From Gibbula magus (lineage: Eukaryota; Mollusca; Gastropoda; Trochida; Trochidae), in contig OW388299.1 of NCBI GenBank assembly GCA_936450465.1, positions 35,413,548 to 35,477,547 of the forward strand: a stretch of DNA of 64,000 nucleotides, in the 5' to 3' direction. The position numbers and the translations under genes are program-made. Shown in pieces: positions 8,868-21,110 of this stretch. Below the pieces are notes generated by a model. It saw nothing but the letters and a program-made list of their open reading frames with translations. It did not search any database and was not told where the DNA came from. Numbering within the stretch: position 1 is the first letter of the stretch; each line of letters opens with the position of its first letter.

Positions 8868-10708
8868 ATGACTCTTCAGTTGTTCCTAGTTTCAATCATT
8901 CGACTTCTTTTCCTGGCCTCTTTGTGTGCTTACCATCACGCGAGACAACCCTTTGGTCCCAAAATGTGCGATGAACTTTGTGAGAAGCAGGCAGATTGCT
9001 GTTCCTACAGCTTTCATCATGTTTATCTGAACTGCGAGTTGATGCCATCAAGAAACTATAATGACAGTAGCATTGTTTCAATGAAGAAAGTAAGTCCGTT
9101 ATTGATCCTTATAACCTTAAAAATTTCATCGCAACAATAACTTTATAAATACATAAACACACTTTAAAACCAGACAGCATACACGATGTAAATAAAAAAT
9201 GTTCATCACTTTCAAGTTCAGTCATGTTTCAAGTACATTCCTTGCAAAATGTCATAACGATATATTCTTTCCTAGAGAAATTCAACAAAGTGTTTGGACA
9301 TGTTAAAGGTTCCTAATTCAAGAACATCCAAACTATCACGTAAGTATTGGAATTGTATGATGAAATAGCGTTTAGAGATATATATGCTGATCAAGAGGAT
9401 TTTGTTTTCACTGTAATATCCCTTCTTTCATTGAGTGACGGATAAAGCCGATATTTGCACGAGTGGCGCAGCCACGAGTGTAAATATAGGCTAAGCCTTT
9501 ATACCTTTAAAAGAGCTCTGTCAACGCCAAACCATTGTTTCGCTGTCGCATAGCGACGGCGATGCCGTTGCATTGATTGTAGAACTGACGTCATGTCATT
9601 GAATCTTGACGTCATCCCCTCTATGATATGTTCACTGTGTTGAGAAACTGATATCGAACTGCAGTGGTGATTTCTCTAGCTGTTAAAACCCAGACAATCA
9701 ATGCCAAGCATATAATCAAATTATAATTGAAATCTGAAGAAGGTCTCATCCTTATGAAGTCCACAAGCGTAATACCACCAAATAGTATTTTGCAACCTAA
9801 AATATCATAATTCATGCAATGCTAATCCGATGATTAAAACTATACAGCAAATTACTTAAAAATGCCCAATACCATTTTTCAACAGATGGAGCAGATAACG
9901 AATTGCATGGCAGTCGAGCAAAGAAGAAGTTCCTGGATATTCGACCTCAGTTGATGGTCATCCCTGAGCTTAAAAACAAAATGTTATCTTACTTGATCTT
10001 CACAAAATGATTAAAATAGAAAGTAAAATGGATTTCGCCGCTGGCATTGCAGCAATTGCATATATGGCCTCTGTTCAAGGACTTATAATTTCAAAGTATT
10101 ATCCTTCACCATTTATATTGTCTCATGATCTTAAGCTTCAGTCAAGTGATGTCATCATTCAAGATTTCTCTCCAAAGCATATTGCAACAGATGGAGAACG
10201 CACATTTATATTTTTCATTCATAAAGCGAAATCAAAGTCTAGCCCTATGCAATTGTATAAGATAAAACTTGATTTGAAACAATCCTCAGTAATCAAGAAA
10301 TTTAAGGGCTTTCCTTCATCTTACATTTTGGCGAATCCATCAAATCAAACACTGTTCTGCGCCATACCACGCTTAATGATCGAAATGAGCTACAACGGAG
10401 AAACAAGCAGGAGGTGGAAAACATCTCATATACATCTTGGAATGTGTTTGGATGACAGAGGACAAACTCTGTATTACATCTATCATAAGTCCATAAAGGG
10501 AGTCCCTCTAGGAACATCCAAGAAGACAGAAAAGATAATTGATTTACGTAAGCAAATCAAACAGTTGGTTTACTACAACAATACACTTTTCGTTATGTCC
10601 CGGTTCAATCGAGTTGTTGTTGTAAGTGTATCCTCAGGAGCTGATATTGATGAAGTGGATCTGAGACTGAGAAGAAAGGCAAAGCCTCCCATGTGTATTA
10701 TACCGTAA
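8868..10708 (+). CDS. Gene A: secreted six-cysteine / YWTD-like propeller protein, frameshifted in exon 3
   Basis: Three exons are inferred: 8868-9089 (donor GTAAGT), 9276-9339 (acceptor TTTCCTAG, donor GTAAGT) and 9886-10708 (acceptor TTCAACAG). Exon 1 encodes a signal peptide and RQPFGPKMCDELC; the six cysteines span exons 1-2. Exon 3 encodes about five propeller-like repeats and ends PPMCIIP. Compared with copy B, exon 3 is 823 nt against 824 nt: a run of A near 9972 has five bases instead of six. This breaks the frame about 28 codons into the exon; the frame resumes cleanly from 10007 to the stop. Either the copy is a very young pseudogene or the missing base is a homopolymer read error. 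A candidate poly(A) signal is at 11317. The family is not recognised by name. Confidence 0.8.
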
Positions 10709-10711
10709 CAT

Positions 10712-11909
10712 ATACATGGCATATCTACTATCGGGTAAAAGAAAATTCACACCTCAATGGTTTTATCATGTGTATCTATGATTTTCAGTTACACATATCT
10801 TAAATTTTTGGACGTCGTACTCTAAAAATGAATAGTACAATTAGGCATCATTCAAGGAATACTTCTACGTGGTTTTTGAAATACAAACTTGAAATTTTAA
10901 ATCTGAAACTTCTGCTATAATTGATTTGAATAACACACAACTGTTCATTGACATATTAGACATGATTATATGTGAAAATCTTGAATGTGCCTCATTCTGC
11001 CCACAATATTACAACATGGTAATTTTGCTGTAAATTTCATTTCTTACCCCTGTCTAAATTAAGATGTTTCAACTGAAAATTAATCAGTGACCAATTAATT
11101 CATTCAAACTACTGCAGAAGAGTATCATCGTGCCATAATTAAATGCATCTCATTTCTTTCAAATTATTGAACCAATCAAAACAAACCAGGTGATTACTTT
11201 CTTGTGCCCGTTAGTTTATGTGTAGTAGTAATACACGTCCCGGGATAAACAACTATACTATTCATATTGCAGCATGGAATATATGTTCGAATACAAGTGT
11301 AAGATGTAAGAGAGAAAATAAACATTATTTTGAAGAGTTGATTTATGATATTATTTTCATTTCGTAAATGGGCCTTCAACTAAAGGGGACACGTTTAACT
11401 CTATCAGGCCTATAAGGCGAGTTTGGGTTATGGCATGGGCTGACATCAGTCTGTCATCATTTCTTTTTCCACATTTGACATTTTCATCTTCTCCGCCATA
11501 ACCACTGCGACCCAACACTTAAAATTCCAATCAACGTCTGTTACTAGAAAGAATGAAACAGTAAATATGAATGAACGTGTAGGAGATAGAATGGCTGAAA
11601 CAGTGAGTCCGAATGTACGTATCCGGGATAGAATGAACGAAACAGTGAATCAGAATACACGTGTCGTGATGTAATGAATGTAGAAGGGGTAAGACAGAAT
11701 GCAAATATTGGGAATGGAATGGAGGAAGGAGTGAAACAGTAGTAGATCTTCTGGTTCCAGCAACACAGGTTTGTGTTGGTCATCATTGACCCTGATATGA
11801 TTCAGACTCTGCTGTCCCTGACATCTGAAGATCGTGTCGATATTGTTGGAGGATATCTTTAGTGTTGTGAACGTGCTAGTATCTGTAAGTCTGCAACGCA
11901 TTGCAACAA
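10712..11909. other. Downstream region of gene A, with a degenerate minisatellite
   Basis: Matches 52552-53745. 11549-11745 holds loosely repeated GAATGAACG / GAAACAGTGAATC motifs, giving long but repetitive minus-strand frames that I do not regard as genes. A candidate poly(A) signal AATAAA is at 11317-11322, about 600 nt after the stop of gene A. Confidence 0.5.
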
Positions 11910-12551
11910 GAGTCATCAGAAGATGACATATCCATGACATATCCATCCGGTTCCACAAAATGTGTAAAACACATCTTTGACAGATACTTGTGTATCTACT
12001 ACCGTACTTCAGTTAGTGGGTATTACAGATGCTGAGTTTCAGGAATGTTAAGGGTTTTAGACTTCTGCTCCAGAACCAGTCAAAATCTACAACAACCAAC
12101 ATCCCTCTCATGTTTCTATGGAAACAAATGTTTTTTAATTTTTCAGAAAAAATCTGAAAATATCAAAAGGCACCACTTCAGTTAGTGGGTAATACACATG
12201 CAAAGTTTCAGGAAGTTATGATGAACGGTTTTGGAGCTGTGCTCCATAAACGAACCTGTCTCTGACAAAGTCCAATTTCAACAAGTTTCTATGGGAAGGA
12301 AAAACATTTTTTTTTCAGAAATCTGAAAATATCAAAAGGCACCACTTCAGTTGGTGGGTAATACACATGGAACGTTCCAGAAAGATATCAAGAACGGTTT
12401 TCGAGTTCTGCTCCGAAAACGAAATGATTACGGACGGCGGGACAGACGGACCGACAGACGGACGGACGGACGGACGGACGGACGGACGGACGGACGGACA
12501 GACGGCCGGGGTGATGACTATATCCCACGGTATGTAAATACCGGTGGGATA
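11910..12551 (+). mobile_element. Unit-1-specific repeat: three 169-bp copies, tetranucleotide run, terminal hairpin
   Basis: Absent from unit 2, where 53742 joins directly to the sequence after 12551. The phrase CTTCAGTTAGTGGG recurs at about 12007, 12176 and 12345 (period 169), each followed by a related CTGCTCC sequence. A (GGAC)n run follows at about 12450-12500, then a perfect-looking hairpin at 12521-12551 (arms TATCCCAC / GTGGGATA). Together these look like one inserted repeat of unknown class. Confidence 0.65.
12431..12508 (+). repeat. (GGAC)n microsatellite
   Basis: About 12 tandem GGAC units with interruptions at the edges (GACA). Confidence 0.9.
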
Positions 12552-14670
12552 AAAAGCGACATCGTAAAATTGACAACTGAACATGTCATGAAATGAAACA
12601 AGAAGAATGTACATGTAAGGAAATGAGGGACAGTATGAAAGCAAAGTGAAAGTATTAGAACGAAGGACAAGTATAAGCGAATATGAGTAATTGCAAATAA
12701 GATATATTGATGTGTGTTTTTTTGTGTTTCAAAGTGTTTTCACACATTCCGTGTTTGAAAATGATGTGAAAATTGAGGGACCAATCTCTATAAGCTACTT
12801 ATGCCTTTTAATAGTTGCTATTGTTCCTGGTACATTCTTAGTGTTTGATCCAAGGTGATCAAACTTGGAAGGACCATACTTTGTGAAACATTTGTCAAAT
12901 TAAATTAATTTTATTTCCGCTGTTATCCTTTAATTTTAATTTTTAAATTTTTCTTTTAACAAATACATAATCGAAAGCATTTAGCAAATTATCCATATTT
13001 TAAATACACACAATATTAAGACAGATTAACATCATTAGTTTAAAAGATTTCAATTTGAATAGTTAGGACTGTTGTTAACCAACGGAATAGAAATATTCAT
13101 ATAGTTATTTCAGAAAAGAAATAATGTTTAGATCTTTCGAAAGCAGTTGACGAAATTACAAAACACCTTCCGAAATAAGAATTCTTGTGGATGAAATAAC
13201 AAGATAAGTGAGTGAAATAATACGTACCCTTTGCGTTTATGCTATTTGCTCATAAGAGTTACTTTAGAATAGCAAACAATCATATCTCTTATCACAAAGA
13301 GGTTTTACCACGGGTTGACAAATAAGCCAAATTCTATCTGAAATAATATTTCTTTATTTATTAGTTTAATCTGTAATATTTCTGGATCATTCGGTTGATC
13401 TTCAATGACAGATCCATTGTAATAGTTACTTCATATGGTCATAGAATCACAACATCTTCACAGCATGACGGCCATAATAGAAATATTCCCGACTCTGTTC
13501 GCTCGGTTCTTAGCATAACAGCTCATATTTTCTGTGCTAAGATTTGAGCATACTGCATTCAATTTGAATAGCCAATCAGAAAACAGCTAGCTAAAAATTA
13601 ACTTCCGATTTCAACAAAAAGGAAAGGGGTTGTCATCTGTTGCGTTTGCAGTCCTACATTATCACCTACTAAATGAAGACAGATTTCTTCTAAATCTTAT
13701 CATGTATTTTATATGAACAGGCATGTAATTGGTGAAATTAGAATCAATTTGTAAATGTGACAACATCATCGCTACTCTACAGTCCTGCAGTACTAAAGTA
13801 CTGAAGTACTGAATGTTAACGGCGATTTCATTGGCTGTATGTAAGAAGCTGGTAAGGGGCATAACTCTTGATCACAATAGATGCCACTGCTTGGTTTCAA
13901 GCTGATGGGGGCAAGGTAAAAAACGGATTTAAAAGATGGGGTCAAGACGTGACATGACGTCATATTCATGTATGCAGCTGTTTTAAATGTGTGTATCATG
14001 TCCTAAAAACCTTTTTAATAGTATTTCTCACGGCATGTAATGAAGTTAATATTCTAATGAATTTTAGCAAATTTTGAAATATGAAGGCTCTTACGTTGAA
14101 TCACCTCCCATACAGTGAAATTGACATGCATTATCGTTTATTAAGGTTAAGTCAAATATAAACAATATTTTCTAAATAATCATGAGAACCTCTTTCAGCA
14201 TGTTTCATTCTAAACTTACAATCATTCATATCGTATTAAATATGATATAATGGGAGTTACAAAGTAATGGTTATAAAATAACGAAAGTCGATACAAAGCT
14301 GTACTGCCGACATTGCATCACAATTCAACCAAATTTTAACATTGGAAAAGTGACGTACAAAATTGGTTGCAGAACGTCTCGAACTGAAAGCAAATTTGTG
14401 ACATAAAAATTCCTGCTGTGATAACGTTCATGTTCACATAGAGTTCATTTGGAATTTTACAACAAGTTAAGTATCCTAAAAACTTCTCTTTTCGAGAATA
14501 AACTACTTACTTTATGAATAAGATCTTAACAAAAGGATATATTTAGTTAGAATTTTTTCCCAGCAGGATAAATTAAATTGAACGTGTTCTTATTTCAATT
14601 CCAATTAAACCAATGTATTTTAACAAATGTGTATATGACCTTAATACTGTAAATATTGAAATTATATCAT
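12552..14670. other. Intergenic sequence between genes A and C
   Basis: Largely shared with 53746-55620. A block at about 13407-13718 is missing from unit 2. A TGACGTCA site lies near 13958. Unit 2 has about 75 extra bases near 55440-55515 relative to 14555. No gene is supported. Confidence 0.5.
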
Positions 14671-15475
14671 TTGATTTGATAGCAAACACTACATGTTTAA
14701 AAATTAATATTTTGAATCGTGAGTTTTGGCCTGGGAAAAGATCCAAAGATTACACTGTCTCGTGATTTACAGTGGACATTGATTTTTTTCAACAAAATGT
14801 CCAACGATTTTTATTTTTCCAAAGAGAATTGCTATAAATAATAATCTTACAGAGTTCAAATAGAACTACAAATATGCTTAGTTTAAAAACAAAGATTTGT
14901 CATTTCTAGGTATCTATGCCACCCTCTGTAACGAAAAATTTTCCTGCTGACTTTCTGACTCATCATGCATCATCAGTTGTTTTTCACATTTATAACTGGA
15001 CTCATCTCATTATCATCTGGTCTTTACCATCGTAGGAGACAACCCTTTGGTCCTAAAATGGGTGATGACCTTCAGTATTAATGGATGAACCTTTAATGAA
15101 GGCAAATATTCGATGTTTAATACACTTGCTGATTGTCAACTTTGTTTCATACACCATTTATTAACAGATAAAAACGAAGGAAATAAGAGGGACTTGTCAG
15201 TGGGACAACGTGTAATACTCTTTGCACCATTTAAGAGGATTATCCTTCTAGAACTACAGAAACTGACTAAACTGAAAGTGACATTAAGTTCAAATTTCAA
15301 GTCGCATCCGCAACGTATGTGTCTTCAATTGACAGCATAGTTCTTTCGAAGTATGCTCCCTCAATGATTATTTCTGTCGATCTCAAAAGTAAGTCTTTTA
15401 ACAAATTCTTGAAAGGATATACTCCCCGATTTCTGGATGTAGATGGAGAACATAATTTAGTCTTCTTGATTTGAT
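14671..15475 (+). pseudogene. Partial, internally deleted duplicate of gene C
   Basis: Begins with the same upstream sequence as gene C (tandem repeat of 15475 onward). The ATG at 14965 opens exon 1 with the same signal peptide and RQPFGPKM, but the first cysteine codon is GGT (Gly), and after DDL the sequence jumps to the end of intron 2 and hits a stop at once. It then continues through the exon-3 acceptor (about 15167) and about 300 bp of exon 3, and ends where the upstream region of gene C starts again. The exon-3 piece also has changed reading frames relative to C. Unit 2 has no such copy. It cannot encode the family protein. Confidence 0.88.
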
Positions 15476-15531
15476 TTGATAGCAAACACTACATGTTTAA
15501 AAATTAATATTTTGAATCGTGAGTTTTGGCC

Positions 15532-15603
15532 TGGGAAAAGATCCAAAGATTACACTGCCTCGTGATTTACAGTGGACATTGATTATTTTCAACAAAATGT
15601 CCA
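15532..15603 (+). promoter_or_regulatory. Conserved upstream block of gene C
   Basis: Same core as upstream of genes A, B, D and C'. A TATAAAT follows near 15635, about 130 bp before the ATG, and an acceptor-like TCATTTCTAG lies near 15700, so a 5' UTR intron is possible. Confidence 0.5.
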
Positions 15604-15764
15604 ACGATTTTTATTTTTCCAAAGAGAATTGCTATAAATCATAATCTTACAGAGTTAAAATAGAACTAGAAATATGTTTAGTTTAAAAACAAAGATTTGT
15701 CATTTCTAGGTATCTCTACCATCCTCTGTAACGACAAATTATCCTGCTGACTTTGTGACTCATC

Positions 15765-18700
15765 ATGCATCATCAGTTGTTTTTCACATTTATCACTGGA
15801 CTCATCTCATTATCATCTGGTCTTTACCATCGTAGGAGACAACCCTTTGGTCCTAAAATGTGTGATGACCTTTGTGTCAGGCAGACAGATTGTTGTTTCT
15901 ACAGCTTCAACCAACCTTATCTGACATGCAGTTTGATGCCAGCAAGAACCAATACAGAAAGTAATGTATTTTCAGTGAAAAAAGTAAGCAAGGTATTCAG
16001 CTTTTTAAAAAAACTTAGTCGTGAAAATTACTTAATACATATAGACTGCAGAACACCAGACAAAAATATTACTAAACCATATTACAATTCTGTCAAGTTC
16101 AATAATCCCATGTTATCATTAGCAGCCTCGATTTAGTCGGGGCTGCTATCAGTTTTTGCACAGTTTCCATCGTCGCCACCGCTGCGTTTTGTATTGGCTA
16201 TAACTTTTTTCCTAAAGGTTTTGAGAACTCATATACATAACTTCTTACTTATACCCCTGGGGAATTATTTTGACATGTTCACATTCAAGGTCAAGGGTCA
16301 AGGTCAGGAGTTCTGAAATCGCTAAAAGAAATCCTTGTAAACACGATAACTTAAAACAGATTTGTGCTATCAGGCTCTTATTTGGTGTATGTCAACCATG
16401 GAGAAAGGCCAAGATTTGAAAAGGTTTTCGCTAACAACTGTCAAAGGTCAAGTTCATAGCGAGGTCACGACTTAAACATGCTTTTGCGGAAATGTCCTAT
16501 TTCAACTATTAACACTTTGAATCATTACATGATTGTGATACACAATGAAAAGTGATCACTGATTGTGTGAGCTTGAATTTTAAGGGACAAGGTCACGAGA
16601 TAGGGTCAAGGTCACCAGTTCTGAAATCACTAAATAACTTTTTTCCAAGAAGGTATCAACACCTCATATACATAGCTTCTTTCTTATACACCTGGGGAAT
16701 TATTTTGACATGCTTACCTTCAAGGTCAAAGGTCAAGGTCATTAGTTCTGAAATCACTACAAAAATCCTTGTAAAAACGATAACTTCAAACAAATGTTGT
16801 GCTGTCGCTCTTATTTGGTATATATCAACTATGGAGAAAGACCAAGATTTGAATACGTTTTCGCTAAAATCTGTCAAAGGTCAAGGTCACAGCGACGTCA
16901 CAACTTAAGCATGTTTTTGTGAATGTGCCTTATGTTAACTATGAACACTTTGAGTCATTGCATGATTGTTATACACAATGAAAAATAATCATTGATTGTG
17001 TGACCTTAAAGGTCAAAGGTCAAGGTCATGAGATATTGGTTAAGGCCATGTTAATCCTTTGATCCAATTTTGAAATCAGAAATAGGTTTTAAGAAAAAAC
17101 TTGTGAAAAGTGACCCCAGTGATGATTCAACTTGTTAGAATAACTTGAATTATTTAAAAAAATGTTATTTAAAAAATTCCCATTTTAGTTATGCTGACGA
17201 GAAGGCGGGGCTGCTCTGCTTTTGCAATGTCACGCAAACGCTCATCTAGTTTCAACATGTATTCCTGCAAACCATTTATTTGATGACAGTTGTTTACTTT
17301 TAGGGAAATACCACAAAATGTTTGAAAATAAAGATTCCTAATTCAAGGAAGTCAAGTGGACCATGTGAGTATTGATAATATCATTTTTCCCACATTAGGG
17401 GCTTTATAAATAAAAAAATCGTTTTGTATAAATCATTTTTAAGGTACATCCATTGTGTTGATGGGAGTCACATATTCCAAACGTTATAAATGGTGTTACC
17501 TTATCGAGAAGTATTGAATGTTACCGAAAACTACCATTAAGATGATAATCGACTTAGTATATAGACGATATGAAGGTAAAAGTAGTGACTTCTGATCGAT
17601 AACCGGACAATGCATCGTGATTGACGCACGCCAATGAGTCAAACGTAATTTTGGAAATTTTATTTAAAACAGCCAAAATAACAAATTTGGGTTGATAATG
17701 ACAAATATATACTGTGCATGTAAATGGGACCTGCAGTTTCGGTTTCTTCACATGCATAATGATGTTACTCGATTTTAATTATTGGAAACTAGTAATCATG
17801 ATATATTTGACGATTGGGGATAAATATTTTAGCTGAGTGAATTTGTTTGTATTGTAAACAACACATATGGTGAGTTGGACTGTATTAAAGCCAAATAATT
17901 GTTTATAATGGATGCACCTTTAATGAAGGCAAATATTCGATGTTTAATACACTTGCTGATTGTCAAATTTGTTTCATACACCATTTATTAACAGATAAAA
18001 ACGAAGGAAGAAAGAGGGACTTGTCAGTGAGACAACGTGTAATACTCTTTGCACCATCTAAGAGGATTATCCTTCTAGAACTACAGAAACTGACTAAACT
18101 GAAAAGTGACATTAAGTTCAAATTTCAAGTCGCTTCCGCAACGTATGTGTCTTCAATGGACAGCATAGTTCTTTCGAAGTATGCTCCCTCAATGATTCTA
18201 TCTGTCGATCTCAAAAGTAAGTCTTTTAACACAATCCTGAAAGGATATACTCCCCGATTTCTGGATGTAGATGGAGAACAGAATTTAGTCTTCTTCATCT
18301 TTGCCAAGAGGTTATCCAGATTGTCCTCAACAAAGTTATATAAGGTACAGATTGGCATAAACAAGACTTCGATGATCAAAACCTATAAGCAAAGGCCTTC
18401 ACAGGTTTTGGTCAATCCATCAACACACACTGTGTTCTCCGCCTTTGAAGATTTCATTCTTGAAATGGAATATGATGGAACGACAGCAAGAAGAATTGCA
18501 ACAAATCACCGAACTCGGAGAATGTGTTTAGATGACAAAGAACAGACATTGTATTACATCTACAGTAAGTACATAATGGGGATAAATTTGAATCAAGTAA
18601 ATAACACTGACAAGATAAGAAAAACACCTACGAAAAACAAAGGACTATTTTACTACAACTCTACATTATTTGTTTTATCTATTTTCAACCATATAACTGC

Positions 18701-18788
18701 TGTTAATATAAACACAAGGGTTGATATCGCCTACAGAGATCTTAGGATCGTATCAACGGCAAAACTTCCAATGTTTGCGTTACCCTAA
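15765..18788 (+). CDS. Gene C: secreted six-cysteine / YWTD-like propeller protein, 357 aa
   Basis: Exons 15765-15983 (donor GTAAGC), 17304-17364 (acceptor TTACTTTTAG, donor GTGAGT) and 17995-18788 (acceptor TTATTAACAG) join to 1074 nt with no stop: 357 residues. Phases match the other family members (0 and 1). Residues 1-20 are a signal peptide. Cysteines follow C-x3-C-x5-CC-x10-C-x23-C, with an N-x-T sequon (GNTTKC) just before the last. Exon 3 has repeats such as FLDVDGEQNLVFFIF and MCLDDKEQTLYYIY. Two glycines conserved in C', A, B and D around MCLDD are changed here (to R and E), which may weaken the fold. Intron 1 (1.3 kb) contains an AGGTCA-rich repeat. A candidate poly(A) signal is at 18945. 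The role is unknown; secretion is inferred. Confidence 0.85.
16130..17265. repeat. AGGTCA-rich repeat inside intron 1 of gene C
   Basis: Two copies of a block of about 434 bp (marker GGGGAATTATTTTGACATG at about 16258 and 16692) are bounded by short similar sequences CGGGGCTGCT near 16138 and 17206. It contains many AGGTCA half-sites, including direct repeats at 16723-16735 and 17010-17022 with one-base spacing, each followed at once by a third half-site. The same repeat is in intron 1 of C' (about 56265-57340). Probably a transposon-derived repeat; class unknown. Confidence 0.65.
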
Positions 18789-19157
18789 AATAAGATCGAA
18801 GGTAGTACAAATACCTCGCTGACTTCTTGATTTGAATACTGCTCTTCTGGAACCATGTCTAATTACCTTTCACTCTAGCCAATCACGACAAGGCTATTGA
18901 AATGTCTGACAGGTTCGATATCTAAGAGGTGTTGTGATTGGTTCAATAAATGAAGGCAAAAGCTTTTGTAAACATTGATGGCATGATGGTTAAACTCAAT
19001 TCGATAGCATATCAAGGTGACAACATGTACCTGCTTGTGGATAAAACTTTATTGCCGTAGGAGATGATAAGTTTTCAATATTATATCTTTTGGACCTTGC
19101 ATCTCATTTCTTCATGTAATTATTATGATATTCTAGAAAACGTATTTTACGTACATT

Positions 19158-19224
<67 letters not shown>

Positions 19225-19317
19225 TACTTCAGATGACACTTACTGTAGATATCATTTTAATGATGCGTCGCATTTCGACTTGTTTACAAGTCTTTTCCAC
19301 AGTGTGGAGCATTTTCA
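18789..19317. other. Downstream region of gene C, no gene seen
   Basis: Partly shared with 58846-59080. It contains a (GT)n(AT)n tract at 19161-19224. Confidence 0.5.
19161..19224 (+). repeat. (GT)n(AT)n microsatellite
   Basis: Alternating GT then AT dinucleotides. Unit 2 has a pure (AT)n tract at the related place (59082-59166). Confidence 0.95.
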
Positions 19318-20649
19318 ACTCTACCATTATCATTTAAAAATGTATTCCTGCAAATCCAGACGCAAGTATATATTCACCTATTAATCATGCTGTAATATTT
19401 GCCAGGGTAAATTCATCTATAAACCTTGTGCACGAAGTCACGTGATCTGACGTCACGGCTTGTTTATCCGCCATATTGGTGATCAAGCGTCAGTGGTAAG
19501 TCTCACTCGGCAATAGTGCCGTGTTTCATGACATGTAATGTCACTTTATTTTTAATCTAACCAAAGAAAATGAAGTTTTATTTTTCTATCAATTTCCCGC
19601 TAATCAGGATAGATAATGTAGATAACTATTTTCAGTGCGATAAAGAGAGAAGATGGGCTTCTTAGTGAGCGTACGAGGCGGAATAACCGCCAATGGAGTG
19701 AGGGGGGTCAAAACGTTTGTCCAAAAAGGCATATATACTTTATTGTTCAACCGGTTGTGATGAAATACAGTTGTTCATGTACCGGAATAATTATTATTTC
19801 CACACAATATGTTTTCTGGCTTTTAATCCTCCAACAAATGCTATCCACATCTCGCGGGAAAAGAGCCTAGACAAACGATTTCACCATAGTATTACTTTGA
19901 ACGAATACATGCGTTGCTAAAATGGCCACATTTTCGTCAACCAATGTCACAGAGTTTTTAAAAAACCGTGAATCCTAAATCTACCCTGTCAATGTTATTA
20001 TGCAATTTTAAATAGATGTGTCAAAGTGCAACCATGTTTGCAGATTCTTTGACTTGATTTCGGGTAGCAAATTTTATTCTTTCACCGTGAATACCCTACA
20101 AGTAATCAACATTGCATACTCTTAAGCCTCTTTCGCATTGACACAATGTTCTTACATAAGCAATTTACTTACATGAGTAAGTATACTCACATAAGTAAAA
20201 GTAAATTTACATCATGTTCACATGTTGTTATCGCCAGGTATAAGTAAACATAGTATTGTGATAAGAATAACAGAATTTTCATATTTTGAGACAATGTCAA
20301 TGGGAAAGCTGTTCATACAAAACGGATATGGGGTTTGTCGTGGGAGAGAAGTGAATGGAGATGAGAATGATCTCGCCATTGGAGCTCTCAAACCACGAAA
20401 ATGTCTTTTTATGACACCATTTTGATGAAAATTTTCTGGAGACATTGTATATACTTTGTGTTACTTAATTTAGTATTGATGTAACTACCCTCAGCAATTT
20501 TTTTATGTTATCGTAAACAACTATTGAGCATGTTGATAACAATTCAGGAAAGATTCCCAAATTATTTCTAATTGAAATATAATTAATAAATTAATTAATT
20601 GGTTATAAGTTGTTTTCCAGTCCATATATATATCGAGTCTTTTATTTTC

Positions 20650-21110
20650 AAACGCAAAGCATTGTTGTCGACTCTCACACAGTAAACAAATAAAAACAAA
20701 AGAGAAACACAGTTGATGAGTAATCCTACTCACGGAAACTGAAATTTGGCGTTATGTTATGTACGTAGTTCCTTATGCAGTTGAAATAGCTGTTTTTACC
20801 AACGAGATATTTTGCTTGTAGCATATGATAATATATGTTCTATAGGTTGCTGTTATAACCATAATAAAATACCATTTAAAAGATAAAATGCAAAAGCAAA
20901 AGCGCACAGCATTGTGGTAGACTCTCACACAGTTAACAAACAAACAAAAGAGAATCACAGTTTATGAGTAGTCCTATTTACGAAAACTAAAATTTGGCGT
21001 TATTTGTAGTTCCTAATGAAATCGAAATAGCTGTTTGTGCCAACGAGATATTTTTCTTGAAGCATATAATAATATAATAATATATGTGCTGGTTGAATCA
21101 CATTTAACAG
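20650..21110. repeat. Imperfect 250-bp tandem duplication
   Basis: ACTCTCACACAGT occurs at 20671 and 20921 and is followed in both by related sequence (AAATTTGGCGTTAT, CCAACGAGATATTTT). Also present in the right arm and in unit 2 (about 60115-60540). Confidence 0.75.

Noticed and set aside
11544..11958. Two minus-strand frames of 80 and 102 codons
   Set aside because: They lie over a degenerate minisatellite; unit 2 breaks them and there is no domain.
12315..12644. Frames over the GGAC run on both strands
   Set aside because: They are tetranucleotide repeat translations (RTDGRTDG / VRPSVRPS), with nothing else gene-like.
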